Shown here one piece after another: positions 35,194-43,850 of a stretch of DNA of 56,273 nucleotides. The stretch is from Spirochaetia bacterium UBA5763. Lineage in GTDB: Bacteria > Spirochaetota > UBA4802 > UBA5550. Location of the stretch: contig DIEX01000022.1 in NCBI GenBank assembly GCA_002418835.1, forward strand, positions 1 to 56,273, given 5' to 3'. Position 1 is the stretch's first letter. Every line of letters starts with the position of its first letter. Below the pieces are notes generated by a model. It saw only the letters and a list, made by a program, of their open reading frames with translations, did no database searches and was not told the DNA's origin. The translations under genes and the position numbers were made by a program.

Positions 35194-35713
35194 ATCGGTA
35201 TCCTCTATATATATTTTAACGCCCATATTACTATTTAAAAAATAGTCATACATAGGGGAGGAATCAAATTAAAATTAACAGTTTTGCAGTGGTGTACCGT
35301 AGATTAGTGATATTTTAGGTTAAAAAGAGAAGAATTGCTGTTATTTAACTTTTTTTAATTTTTTTTTAAAAAAAAGGATTATAGATACATTTGATAGCAA
35401 ATCAGTTTTATTGTTTTATAAATACGTTTAAACGTTTATAAATGCCTGTAAATGAGTTTAATTTCACTGCCAAAGGCCGCGACAATACGAACAGGGAGTG
35501 ATCTCCCCATTACTCGTTTGCTCTTTGAAAACTGTATCATGGTGCAATGTTTGCCTGCCTGCTCCGGCTCAGGGGTGCCGGTTTTCCGGTAAAACCTGAT
35601 TATATCCCGGTTGTTGTAATAACAGCCTTTAACTGGTATTAATGGCTGAATCTGACTGCCTTCAGATTCAGTCTGGCAAGGAAGCCAGAAAAAGAGAAAC
35701 AAAGGAGTGTAAA
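35194..35713 (+). promoter_or_regulatory. long structured leader of the first flagellin gene
   Basis: No gene lies in this 520-base stretch. It holds a 12-base palindrome ACGTTTAAACGT (35424-35435), a boxA-like TGCTCTTTGAAAA (35519-35531), CCGGC/GCCGG and GGTTTT/AAAACC stems, and two perfect hairpins close to the gene. Those two are CTGAATCTG/CAGATTCAG (35646-35671) and TCTGGC/GCCAGA (35672-35689). The promoter is not certain; no good sigma-28 site is visible. An open frame from 35642 is an artefact of the flagellin frame. Confidence 0.6.
35519..35531 (+). promoter_or_regulatory. boxA-like antitermination element
   Basis: TGCTCTTTGAAAA followed by CTG matches the boxA found in rRNA operon leaders, which binds NusB and S10. 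A related sequence lies at 36609-36621 in the second flagellin leader. Confidence 0.5.
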
Positions 35714-36568
35714 ATGATTATCAATCACAACATGAGCGCGATCAACGCGAACAGAACATTAAAGTTTACTCACTGGAGAGTTGATTCAAGCATGGCTAAA
35801 CTCTCTTCAGGTGAGAGGATTAACAAGGCTGGAGATGATGCGTCCGGGCTTGCGGTATCTGAAAAAATGAGGACCCAGATTAATGGCCTCAGACAGGCGG
35901 AGAGGAATACAGAAGACGGTATGTCTTTTGTCCAGACTGCTGAAGGGTATCTCAACCAGACATCAAGCATAATCCAGAGGGTCAGGGTTCTTGCAGTTCA
36001 GTCAGCTAACGGTATTTACTCCGCTTCTGACAGACAGCTGATCCAGGTTGAAGTATCAGCCCTTGTTGATGAAGTAGACAGAGTCGCATCTCAGGCTGAA
36101 TTTAACAGATTCAAAGTCCTGACAGGCGATTTCTCCAGGGTTAACCCCAGAGCAAGCATGTGGTTCCACATGGGGGCAAATCAGAACCAGAGGGAGAGAG
36201 TTTATATTGGAACAATGACAGCGGCGTCTTTTAAGTTTAAGGACGGCACAGGAAAAGTTTCATTATCACTCGAATCTCCTGAAGGGGCAAACCAGGCGAT
36301 TGGAGTTCTCGATGAATCACTGCAGAGACTTTCCAAACAGAGAGCTGACCTCGGGGCATACTATAACAGGCTCGATTTCGCCGCTAAAGGACTTATGACT
36401 GCCTATGAGAATATCCAGGCATCTGAGTCGCGGATAAGAGACGCTGACATGGCTGAAGAGATGGTTAACTTCACCAGGGACCAGGTTCTTGTTCAGAGCG
36501 GTACATCAATGCTTGCTCAGGCTAATGTCCAGAACCAGTCAATTCTCAGGCTGCTTGGTTCTATCTAA
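35714..36568 (+). CDS. flaB: flagellin FlaB, first copy
   Basis: 284 residues, the core protein of spirochaetal periplasmic filaments. The N-terminal helix MIINHNMSAINANRTL, KLSSGERINKAGDDASGLAVSEKM and the C-terminal VNFTRDQVLVQSGTSMLAQAN form the conserved D0/D1 coils. The spirochaetal ASMWFHMGANQNQRERVYIG segment sits in the middle. There is no D2/D3 domain and no signal peptide; export is by the type III flagellar route. AAAGGAG lies 7 bases before the ATG. Spirochaetes carry several FlaB paralogues, and the next gene is another. Confidence 0.96.
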   Translation: MIINHNMSAINANRTLKFTHWRVDSSMAKLSSGERINKAGDDASGLAVSEKMRTQINGLRQAERNTEDGMSFVQTAEGYLNQTSSIIQRVRVLAVQSANGIYSASDRQLIQVEVSALVDEVDRVASQAEFNRFKVLTGDFSRVNPRASMWFHMGANQNQRERVYIGTMTAASFKFKDGTGKVSLSLESPEGANQAIGVLDESLQRLSKQRADLGAYYNRLDFAAKGLMTAYENIQASESRIRDADMAEEMVNFTRDQVLVQSGTSMLAQANVQNQSILRLLGSI

Positions 36569-36608
36569 ATGCACATGATACAGTGAAAAAGTCAGTAACG
36601 GGTAGCAA

Positions 36609-36621
36609 TGGTTCTTTGAAA
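36609..36621 (+). promoter_or_regulatory. boxA-like element of the second flagellin leader
   Basis: TGGTTCTTTGAAA shares TTCTTTGAAA-type sequence with 35519-35531 and has a comparable position in the leader (about 290 bases before the ATG, against 190). Confidence 0.4.
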
Positions 36622-36691
36622 TTTAACCGGTTCTCGGCCCTCCTTAAAGCGGGGCCGGAACTGCTTCATACCTCGCAACTTGCCGGTTTTT

Positions 36692-36732
36692 CCGGCAGCC
36701 CGTAATGTCGGGAGGGCATTACGGGCTGCCGG
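36692..36732. repeat. 16-base perfect inverted repeat in the flagellin spacer
   Basis: Arms 36692-36707 and 36717-36732 pair without mismatch around a 9-base loop. An outer 8-base pair of arms (36675-36682 and 36750-36757) surrounds it. Confidence 0.85.
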
Positions 36733-36904
36733 AGATTTTCCGGTAGTCACAAGTTGCCAGGATTATGGGCAGTCCGGCAGCGTAATAAGGAGAAAACCTT
36801 CGGGCTCTCACGGGCCCCTGCTGCGGCATGATGGCGCGGCTGAAAAACTCGAACTGTACAAAAATAAAAGAGACAGTTCGAAAAAAAACCAAGGGAGGGT
36901 TAAA

Positions 36905-37747
36905 ATGAGAATCAATCATAACATGAGTGCCATATTTGCGAACAGGCAGATGCAGAGTGTAGCTGCAAGATTGGACAAGTCTATTGAAAAGCTCGCGTCG
37001 GGTGAAATGATTAACCGCGCAGGCGATGACGCTTCGGGGCTTGCTGTTTCAGAAAAGATGAGAACCCAGATTAACGGTCTCATCCAGGCCGAGAAGAACT
37101 CGCAGAACGGGATCTCTTTCATCCAGGTGGCGGAGGGGTCTTTTCAACAGCTTAACGATATTATGCAGCGGATCAGGTCGCTCGCTGTCCAGTCAGCCAA
37201 CGGAATTTATTCCAACAGCGACAGGACACAGATACAGGTTGAGGTTTCTCAGCTTGTAGATGAGATCGACAGGATTTCCACATCTGCGGAGTTTAACAGG
37301 CTGAAGATGCTGACAGGAGCTTTTTCAAGGAAGAGTAAGACTGCCAGCATGTTCTTCCAGGTGGGCGCAAACAGCAACCAGAGAATCCGTGTCTACATAT
37401 CCACCATGAGTGCAAAAGCTCTGAGCTTAGTGGATGGGGATAAGAAAAGATCAATTTCCACGGTGGGGCAGGCAAATTCCATGATAGGTTATGTCGATTC
37501 AGCTCTTGAGAAACTGAACCGGCAGAGAGCGGATCTCGGTGCCTACTACAACAGGCTCGAGAACACAATCAGGGCTCTTTCTCTCTCTTACGAGAACATG
37601 ATGGCCGCAGACTCAAGGATTCGGGATGTTGATATGGCAGCTGAGATGGTTAATTTTACAAGGGATCAGATTCTTGTTCAGACTGGTACTGCGATGTTGG
37701 CTCAGGCGAATTTCAAGCCTCAGCTTATAATGAAACTGGTTGAATGA
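36905..37747 (+). CDS. flaB: flagellin FlaB, second copy
   Basis: 280 residues. The same D0/D1 plan as the first copy: MRINHNMSAIFANRQMQ, KLASGEMINRAGDDASGLAVSEKM, SMFFQVGANSNQRIRVYI and VNFTRDQILVQTGTAMLAQAN. The MWFH of copy one reads MFFQ here, and the two proteins are clearly diverged, so they are likely separate filament subunits instead of a recent duplication. AGGGAGGG precedes the ATG. The open frame extends 75 codons upstream through the hairpin region and is not coding there. Confidence 0.96.
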   Translation: MRINHNMSAIFANRQMQSVAARLDKSIEKLASGEMINRAGDDASGLAVSEKMRTQINGLIQAEKNSQNGISFIQVAEGSFQQLNDIMQRIRSLAVQSANGIYSNSDRTQIQVEVSQLVDEIDRISTSAEFNRLKMLTGAFSRKSKTASMFFQVGANSNQRIRVYISTMSAKALSLVDGDKKRSISTVGQANSMIGYVDSALEKLNRQRADLGAYYNRLENTIRALSLSYENMMAADSRIRDVDMAAEMVNFTRDQILVQTGTAMLAQANFKPQLIMKLVE

Positions 37748-37879
37748 GGGTCATCTATGTCTAACAGCCGGGCAGTGCGGCTTGAGACAACCCTCTCCGG
37801 CCCGGGAAGCCGGGGAGGGTATACTTTTTTAAAAAATGGAGGGAGGATTAAGTCCTAAAAGGATACACGGAGGTACATT

Positions 37880-38230
37880 ATGAACGTCATGAGTATTGTT
37901 GAAAATTTTAACAGTAAAATGACAGGCCAGATTAACAGTAATCAATCAGGGAGGGTTGCGGTTACTGAAAGGGCTGACAGTATACAACATGGAAAAGAAG
38001 CAGTTAAACCTGAAGATATTAAGATGGCGGTTTCAGAGCTTAATAAGCTCGCAGGCAACTTTAATGAAAAAGTCAGGTTTGATCTAGATGATAAAACCAA
38101 CAGGATAATCATCAAACTGATAAACAGGGATACAAATGAAGTTGTCAGCGAAATCCCGTCAAAATACTCGATCAGGCTGCTTGAGCATTTTCAGGAGTAT
38201 ATGGGTCTTTTTGTTGATGAATCAAGGTAA
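37880..38230 (+). CDS. flaG: FlaG family protein
   Basis: 116 residues. An unstructured N-terminal half leads into the FlaG core, NEKVRFDLDDKTNRIIIKLIN then VVSEIPSKYSIRLLEHFQEY. FlaG affects flagellar filament length and usually sits between flagellin and fliD, as here. CGGAGG precedes the ATG. Confidence 0.92.
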   Translation: MNVMSIVENFNSKMTGQINSNQSGRVAVTERADSIQHGKEAVKPEDIKMAVSELNKLAGNFNEKVRFDLDDKTNRIIIKLINRDTNEVVSEIPSKYSIRLLEHFQEYMGLFVDESR

Positions 38231-38329
38231 AAATTTTACCTGATTTCTGTTTTTAAATAACCGGTGCCAGCCGGGTTAAAAAATATGCGAAAAAATACGT
38301 TTTTTCCGCCCGTAGAATCATTATCTCTT

Positions 38330-38356
38330 CAAAAATTGAATAAAATAATCCGATAA
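38330..38356 (+). promoter_or_regulatory. sigma-28 (FliA)-type promoter of fliD
   Basis: CAAA at 38330-38333, a 15-base spacer, then TCCGATAA at 38349-38356 is one base off at each half from the FliA consensus TAAA-N15-GCCGATAA. A second ACCGATAA (38403-38410) lacks a -35. Late flagellar genes are the usual targets. Confidence 0.65.
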
Positions 38357-38480
38357 TTATTTTTTAAGTTGTGACTTTATGCTTATTGTTTTTTCAGATA
38401 ATACCGATAAGTTAATCATAAAGGGAATTATGTCTTTATTGAGTAATTCAGGGCTCTTTAAGATTTAACCGGAGGACAAT

Positions 38481-40490
38481 ATGCCTGTTACAATGGGTGG
38501 AATGGCATCAGGAGTTGATACTGATTCCATTATCAATAAGCTGGTGGAGGTTGAATCTCAACCGATTAAACAGCTTCAGAGAGGGAAATATCTCAATAAC
38601 CAGAAGAAGGAAGCCCTCAAAAAGCTCAGCTCACAGCTTAAGGACCTTGAAGAGAAGGCGCGGGACCTCTATGGATTCAGGGCCTCCTATGATGAGAAAA
38701 AAGCTGTATCCTCCGATACTACAGTAATTGAAGCAACCGCATCAAAACAGGCAGATTCCGGTTCAAACAGGGTAGAAGTTCTTCAGCTCGCTTCGTATCA
38801 TAAAGTTACTACTGACGCAATTGAATATGAAAAAAAACTCCCCGCAGGTAAAATAAGCATTACTGTCAACGGTGTGGAGAAGAAGATAAATTTTAAGGGG
38901 GGCGGACTTAAGGCTCTCAATGAAGCGATCCGCGAAGAGGCGGATGATATTATTGCAACTGATTATATAAGTACAGACGGTACAAAATATGTTATAGGCC
39001 TCACATCGAAGATCCCCGGGAAAAAAGGTGAGATTGGAGTTAAAGGTTCAGAGGAGCTTCTCAAAGCTTCGGGGCTAATTAATGGTGAGAAGATTAAGAG
39101 CCAGGATGATTTCCCTGTTGTATTCGACAGAAAGTTTTTCTCCTCATATACCGGTGAAAAGAAACCTGAAGATCAGGATGGATCGCTTGATGTAGGAAAA
39201 GAGGGTAAAGAGGCTACAGTAAAAGGTGAACTGTGGCAGGAGTATGAACTCCCCTTTAAAGCTGATATAAAAAAAGACACAATACTCAAGTTCAGCTTTA
39301 CATACTCAAAAGAGGAAGAGGAGAAAGTCCCCATGAAAGTGGAGACAGGCCCTGAGGATGAAATTAACGTAAAAGGTATTAAACTTAAAAGCTACAATAT
39401 ATCCAGGATAAGGCCTCTCTCAAAGAAAGAGGATAAAAAATTTGATTCCGCACTTGGAATCGGTATTATTTCTTCAGAAGACGGCAAACGTGTAGAGAAG
39501 ATATATCCCATAGAAAAAGACGCGGCTAAAAATCAGGAGATACCTGTGGGGCGCGATTTTGAAGGGAAACAGGCACTTAAACTTGTGCTTTACTGCAGTG
39601 ACGGCAGCGCGGTGTTCATTGAGCCAATATTGTCAACACCGGTAAAAGCTCAAGGCGATTTTGAATTAAAGAATACAATCGCAAAAGCTGAAAACGCGAA
39701 GCTCAAGGTAGAAGGTCTGGAAATTGAGAGGGATAAGAATGAAGGTCTTAATGATGTTGTCAAGGGGCTCACTCTTAATCTTAAACGGACATCGGAGCAC
39801 CCTGTGGAACTGAAAGTTTCTCCTGACCTTGACAAGCCGGTGCAGAAGATAAAAGAATTTGTTGAAACATATAATAAATACCTCGAACTTCACAAGGCTC
39901 TCACTAAAGCTGTTAAAGTTGACAAGCCCGGTGAATCTGAAAAACTTCAGGAGAGCGGTCTTTTTATGGGGGATATGGCTTTAGTCCGGCTTGAGAATTC
40001 TTTGAAGACTACAATCGGAGCAAGTTACCCGGCCAGAGTGGAGAAGCCTGTTAAGATGTTTAACCAGATGGGGGTTTCGACAGGTAAGGTTAATTCAAGC
40101 TGGGAGTCTATAAAAGAGGGTAAGCTTGTAGTCGAAGATGATGAACTGAGAAGAGTAATTGTTGAGAATCCGGATGGAGTTAAGGAGTTTTTCGGAACTG
40201 ATACCGATGGTGATAATAAAATTGACAACGGTATGGCGTATACTCTCGTTAAAACGCTTAATCCGTACATCTCATCAGGAAAAAATATTATTGAATCAAA
40301 AATTGACTTTGAAGATAATTCAATTAAAATGGCTAATGAAAGAATCACAAGACAGGAACTCCACATCAAACAGTTTGAAGAAAAACTGCGCAAAAAATTT
40401 GCTGTAATGGAAAGATCAATTTCCGGGGCAAAATCCCAGCAGAACTGGATGAAGAATCAGATGGGCGGCGGTAATCAGAGCGAGCAGTAA
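38481..40490 (+). CDS. fliD: flagellar filament cap protein FliD
   Basis: FliD folds flagellin at the filament tip. The N-terminus VTMGGMASGVDTDSIINKLV and the C-terminal coil (VMERSISGAKSQQNWM) are the conserved D0/D1 halves. The central region (residues 110-430) is large and rich in Lys and Glu, giving 669 residues against about 450-480 in enterics; long FliD is usual in spirochaetes. GGAGG lies before the ATG. The gene probably has its own sigma-28-type promoter. Confidence 0.93.
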   Translation: MPVTMGGMASGVDTDSIINKLVEVESQPIKQLQRGKYLNNQKKEALKKLSSQLKDLEEKARDLYGFRASYDEKKAVSSDTTVIEATASKQADSGSNRVEVLQLASYHKVTTDAIEYEKKLPAGKISITVNGVEKKINFKGGGLKALNEAIREEADDIIATDYISTDGTKYVIGLTSKIPGKKGEIGVKGSEELLKASGLINGEKIKSQDDFPVVFDRKFFSSYTGEKKPEDQDGSLDVGKEGKEATVKGELWQEYELPFKADIKKDTILKFSFTYSKEEEEKVPMKVETGPEDEINVKGIKLKSYNISRIRPLSKKEDKKFDSALGIGIISSEDGKRVEKIYPIEKDAAKNQEIPVGRDFEGKQALKLVLYCSDGSAVFIEPILSTPVKAQGDFELKNTIAKAENAKLKVEGLEIERDKNEGLNDVVKGLTLNLKRTSEHPVELKVSPDLDKPVQKIKEFVETYNKYLELHKALTKAVKVDKPGESEKLQESGLFMGDMALVRLENSLKTTIGASYPARVEKPVKMFNQMGVSTGKVNSSWESIKEGKLVVEDDELRRVIVENPDGVKEFFGTDTDGDNKIDNGMAYTLVKTLNPYISSGKNIIESKIDFEDNSIKMANERITRQELHIKQFEEKLRKKFAVMERSISGAKSQQNWMKNQMGGGNQSEQ

Positions 40491-40518
40491 GGTTTTTAAT
40501 CAATCAGTATAATCAGGG

Positions 40519-40542
40519 GATTTCCTGCACGCGCGGGAATGA
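40519..40542. repeat. partial copy of the palindromic repeat
   Basis: GATTTCCTGCACGCGCGGGAATGA matches the right half of the TGTCATTCC elements (compare 50959-50982), but with the first arm altered. The left half is missing. Confidence 0.5.
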
Positions 40543-40577
40543 ATTTACTACAGTTCCCGTAATTTCTGGAGGAATAG

Positions 40578-41573
40578 ATGGAAGTTAGAATTAATAATTA
40601 TCCGGTTGAGATAATGCTTGAGAATGAAAAAACAGCGAAGGATGTGGTCAGCTCTATCGGCGATTGGATTAATCAGAAGAATCTGATATTCATAGGAGTA
40701 GATATAGACGGTGAACATTATAATGCTGATGAAGCTCCTGATACTGTTGTTGAAAATATAAAACTGATAAACTGTCTGGTTCAGTCAAGGGCTGATGTTG
40801 TTTATGATACCGTGAATGAAGCAATTGTTTATTGCGAAAGGGTGATGGACTTTCTGCACCACCTTGAAGATGAGCCGATGGACAGCGATGAGCTTGAAGA
40901 TATAATCTCAGGTATGGAGTGGCTGCAGGAGGTTTTTGCAACAGTCTCCGCCCTGCTCCGCATAGACATGAAAGAGGTCAAGTTCAGGGATACAACTGCC
41001 GCTGATTATCTTGGCCGTCTTGAAACCATGAAGCACGACATCGTTAATTTTTTATCAGAGATGGGAGAGGATGGAGAGACCGACATCGATGATTCGCTTT
41101 TCATGAATCTCAGGGAGATCCTCGGGATATTTCTTGTAAGCGAGGAGATGAAGCGGCTTGTAATTGAAAGCATAGATTCCCCTGACGTTCTTATCGTTTC
41201 ACTGAAGGAGATCCAGAAGCAGCTCCCTCAGCAGAAGGATATCCTTGAAAAAGCCGCAGTTTCATACCAGACCGGAAATGACAGCCAGGGGATGGACCAG
41301 CTCTTTCAGTTTGTAGATTTTATGTTCGGGTACACGCGTACATGCTACCAGATAGCCCCTGTATTTGATGTCAACCTGGCTGAGATTGTAATTGACGATA
41401 TCTCACTTGATGAGAAAAACCGTGAACTCCAGACAATGCTTAATGAGACGCTTGAGATCATGGAAAGCAATGACATGATAAGTCTTGCGGATATCCTGGA
41501 ATATGAAATCAAGGAGCTGATGGAAAACCTTGAGCAGTATATTGATCTCCTGCTTAAGAGAATTGTCAGCTGA
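40578..41573 (+). CDS. helical protein of unknown function downstream of fliD
   Basis: 331 residues, acidic and almost wholly alpha-helical after a short beta-rich start (MEVRINNYPVEIMLENEKTA). I recognise no family. Position straight after fliD, where fliS and fliT chaperone genes lie in other bacteria, makes a flagellar export or assembly role plausible. GGAGGA precedes the ATG. The length is far above FliS (about 130) or FliT (about 120). Confidence 0.65.
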   Translation: MEVRINNYPVEIMLENEKTAKDVVSSIGDWINQKNLIFIGVDIDGEHYNADEAPDTVVENIKLINCLVQSRADVVYDTVNEAIVYCERVMDFLHHLEDEPMDSDELEDIISGMEWLQEVFATVSALLRIDMKEVKFRDTTAADYLGRLETMKHDIVNFLSEMGEDGETDIDDSLFMNLREILGIFLVSEEMKRLVIESIDSPDVLIVSLKEIQKQLPQQKDILEKAAVSYQTGNDSQGMDQLFQFVDFMFGYTRTCYQIAPVFDVNLAEIVIDDISLDEKNRELQTMLNETLEIMESNDMISLADILEYEIKELMENLEQYIDLLLKRIVS

Positions 41574-41651
41574 CAACCGCCATTCTATGACATTTAAAAT
41601 TCAGTTTCCCGCAAATTCTTATTGAAAAAATAGCATATTGGAGAATACTCG

Positions 41652-41680
41652 CAGATGGACATGAAATTTATGTTCATCTG
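41652..41680 (+). terminator. stem-loop after the fliD-linked gene
   Basis: CAGATG and ACAT pair with ATGT and CATCTG around GAAATTT, with one mismatched base on each side. No long T-run follows. Confidence 0.45.
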
Positions 41681-41687
41681 ACTTTAA

Positions 41688-41710
41688 GCCCCCGCACCCC
41701 GGAGGGGGGC
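41688..41710. repeat. CCCCCGCACCC hairpin element, copy 1
   Basis: GCCCCC and GGGGGC pair around GCACCCCGGAG. Nearly the same sequence recurs at 55992-56020 and, inverted, at 56138-56163. Confidence 0.6.
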
Positions 41711-41810
41711 TGTAGCTGCGGATACTGCCGGGGGATGTGACATTTATAAAACTCAATTAGTCAGTTTTAATTATTTAAATTCGGTATGATTTCGGAGCAT
41801 TATAAAATTT

Positions 41811-43199
41811 ATGACAGAAAAAAAAGAAAAGAAACTCTGGGGTGGGAGATTCGACCAGGGCTCCTCAGATATAACAGAGCGGATATCCAAATCTGTACAC
41901 TTTGATTCACGGATGTACAAACAGGATATCCGTGGTTCAATTGCCCATGCAAGGATGCTGGAGAAGATGGGTATTCTCAGCTCCTCCGAACTGAATGATA
42001 TTATACAGGGCCTTGAAAAGATCAGGGAAGAGATCAACGCAGGTGAGTTTAAGTTTCTCTCATCCCGTGAAGATATACACATGAACATAGAAGCTGCGCT
42101 TACCGAGAGGATTGGTGACGCGGGGAAGAGGCTCCACACAGGGAGATCCCGCAATGACCAGGTTGCTGTTGACATAAGGATGTATATCATTGATGAGGCT
42201 TTGGAGATCGATTCTCTCCTTAAAAAGCTGCTGCATGAACTTGTTGCGCTTGCTGAAAGAAACACTGATGTTATTATGCCGGGATATACACACATGCAGG
42301 TGGCCCAGCCTGTACGTTTCAGCCATCATATGCTTGCTTATGCGTGGCAGCTTTTGCGTGACAGAGGCCGTCTCAGGGCTGCAGTTGACGCGTGCAGCAG
42401 CCTCCCACTGGGGTCAGGCGCGCTTTCTGGCGTGAATTATTTGAATGACAGGGAGTTCCTGAAGAACGAACTGAAGTTCAATGATATTGTGATGAATTCA
42501 ATGGATGCAGTGAGCGACAGGGATTTTGCTCTGGACTTTCTCTATTTCGCAGCAGTGCTTGGTGTGCACCTCTCCAGGTTCTGCGAGGAGCTTGTTCTCT
42601 GGTCTACTGCTGAGTTCAATTTTATAAAGCTTTCTGATTCAGTGACAACTGGATCGTCAATAATGCCTCAGAAGAGAAACCCCGATGTTGCTGAGCTGAT
42701 CCGGGGAAAATCCGGGAGGCTCTACGGCAACCTTGTGGCTCTTCTCACAATTCTTAAAGGTCTCCCTATGACATACAACAGGGATATGCAGGAGGACAAG
42801 GAGCCGCTGTTTGATTCTATCGACACGGTGAAACTGTCTCTTGAAGGGATGATTGAGATGATCTCCACTGTTGAGATAAACAGGGAACGGATGAAAGAGG
42901 GTGTTTACAGGAACTTCTCCACTGCAACAGACCTTGCTGATTACCTGGTGAAAAAAGGTGTCCCCTTCAGGGAATCTCACGAAATTTCCGGAAGGATTGT
43001 ACGATACTGTGAAACAGAAAAAAAAGATTTCTTCAGACTTACACCGGATGAACTGAAAGTTTTTTCTCCGCTCATTGATGAAGAGATAAAGGATATACTT
43101 GACCCTGAGAAAGCTATAGAGCGGAAGCTGTCAATGGGGAGCACATCAACTGATTCAGTATCGAAGCAGATTGATATAATAAAAAAAATGATCATATAG
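41811..43199 (+). CDS. argH: argininosuccinate lyase
   Basis: The last step of arginine synthesis: argininosuccinate to arginine and fumarate. LWGGRFDQGSSD starts the protein, GRSRNDQVAVD is the substrate-binding loop, and the family signature GSSIMPQKRNPDVAE carries the catalytic serine loop. Length is 462 residues, as usual. No other arg genes are present. The next gene follows within 6 bases. Confidence 0.97.
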   Translation: MTEKKEKKLWGGRFDQGSSDITERISKSVHFDSRMYKQDIRGSIAHARMLEKMGILSSSELNDIIQGLEKIREEINAGEFKFLSSREDIHMNIEAALTERIGDAGKRLHTGRSRNDQVAVDIRMYIIDEALEIDSLLKKLLHELVALAERNTDVIMPGYTHMQVAQPVRFSHHMLAYAWQLLRDRGRLRAAVDACSSLPLGSGALSGVNYLNDREFLKNELKFNDIVMNSMDAVSDRDFALDFLYFAAVLGVHLSRFCEELVLWSTAEFNFIKLSDSVTTGSSIMPQKRNPDVAELIRGKSGRLYGNLVALLTILKGLPMTYNRDMQEDKEPLFDSIDTVKLSLEGMIEMISTVEINRERMKEGVYRNFSTATDLADYLVKKGVPFRESHEISGRIVRYCETEKKDFFRLTPDELKVFSPLIDEEIKDILDPEKAIERKLSMGSTSTDSVSKQIDIIKKMII

Positions 43200-43205
43200 G
43201 TTACG

Positions 43206-43850
43206 ATGCGCGGCGGAAAAATTTTAACAGCCTGTATATTTTTTATTATTATATTTTCAGTTACGGCTCTTATGTTTATTGACGGGTATATCAGTTCCTA
43301 TTCTACGCGGTATATTACTGACAGGATGGACGATTTGCCTTTCAATAAATGCGGGCTTCTCCTGGGAACAAGCAAGTACAGGGCGGAAGGTGGGATAAAT
43401 CCTTTCTTCGCGAAACGCCTCGATGCCGCAGCTGATTTATATCGTGCAGGAAAGATCGACTGCATTATAGCAAGCGGTGATAACAGCTTTGTAAACTATA
43501 ATGAACCGCGTGCAATGCTCCAGGGGCTGAAGGAGAGGGGGATACCTGCTGAGAAGATCCATCCCGATTTTGCGGGATTCAGGACACTGGATTCTGTGGT
43601 GAGGGCCAGGGAGATATTCGATCAGAATTCCATAACTGTAATATCACAGAAATTTCATAATGAAAGGGCTGTTTATATCGGCAGAAAATGGGGCATTGAT
43701 GTAACAGGATATAATGCCCTGGACTGGGAGGATGCTGACGGAGTCCCTGTGAGGATACGTGAAGTCTTTGCCAGGGCAAAGGCTTTTATTGATGTTAATA
43801 TCACGGGTGAGCAGCCGAAATTTCTCGGTGAAAAGATTAGGATCGATTAA
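43206..43850 (+). CDS. SanA/YdcF-type DUF218 membrane protein
   Basis: 214 residues. A signal anchor at about 7-27 (ILTACIFFIIIFSVTALMFI) is followed by the DUF218 domain: CGLLLGTSKYRAEGGINPFF, IDCIIASGDNSFVNYNEP and ITVISQKFHNERAVYI. E. coli SanA is needed for envelope barrier function and vancomycin exclusion. The gene directly follows argH and overlaps the convergent DUF3047 gene by four bases. Confidence 0.85.
   Translation: MRGGKILTACIFFIIIFSVTALMFIDGYISSYSTRYITDRMDDLPFNKCGLLLGTSKYRAEGGINPFFAKRLDAAADLYRAGKIDCIIASGDNSFVNYNEPRAMLQGLKERGIPAEKIHPDFAGFRTLDSVVRAREIFDQNSITVISQKFHNERAVYIGRKWGIDVTGYNALDWEDADGVPVRIREVFARAKAFIDVNITGEQPKFLGEKIRID

Larger units (their letters stand above)
36569..36904 (+). 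promoter_or_regulatory. structured spacer between the two flagellin genes
   Basis: No gene in 336 bases. It holds the boxA-like TGGTTCTTTGAAA (36609-36621) and a CGGCCC/GGGCCG stem. A large hairpin follows, CCGGCAGCCCGTAATG (36692-36707) with CATTACGGGCTGCCGG (36717-36732), enclosed by GCAACTTG (36675-36682) and CAAGTTGC (36750-36757). No T-tract follows the hairpin, so stabilising or insulating the message fits better than termination. I see no promoter. Confidence 0.6.

Noticed and set aside
35540..35554. Sigma-54-like TGGTGC-N5-TTGC in the first flagellin leader
   Set aside because: Spacing fits -24/-12, but TGGCAC is matched at only four of six positions, the second flagellin leader lacks it, and spirochaetal flaB genes are not known to use sigma-54.
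35642..35713. 24-codon N-terminal extension of the first flagellin
   Set aside because: It runs through two perfect hairpins and ignores the AAAGGAG site directly before the ATG at 35714, which gives the family N-terminus.
36680..36904. 75-codon N-terminal extension of the second flagellin
   Set aside because: The region is a 16-base inverted repeat and leader; the conserved N-terminus begins at 36905 with a strong ribosome site.
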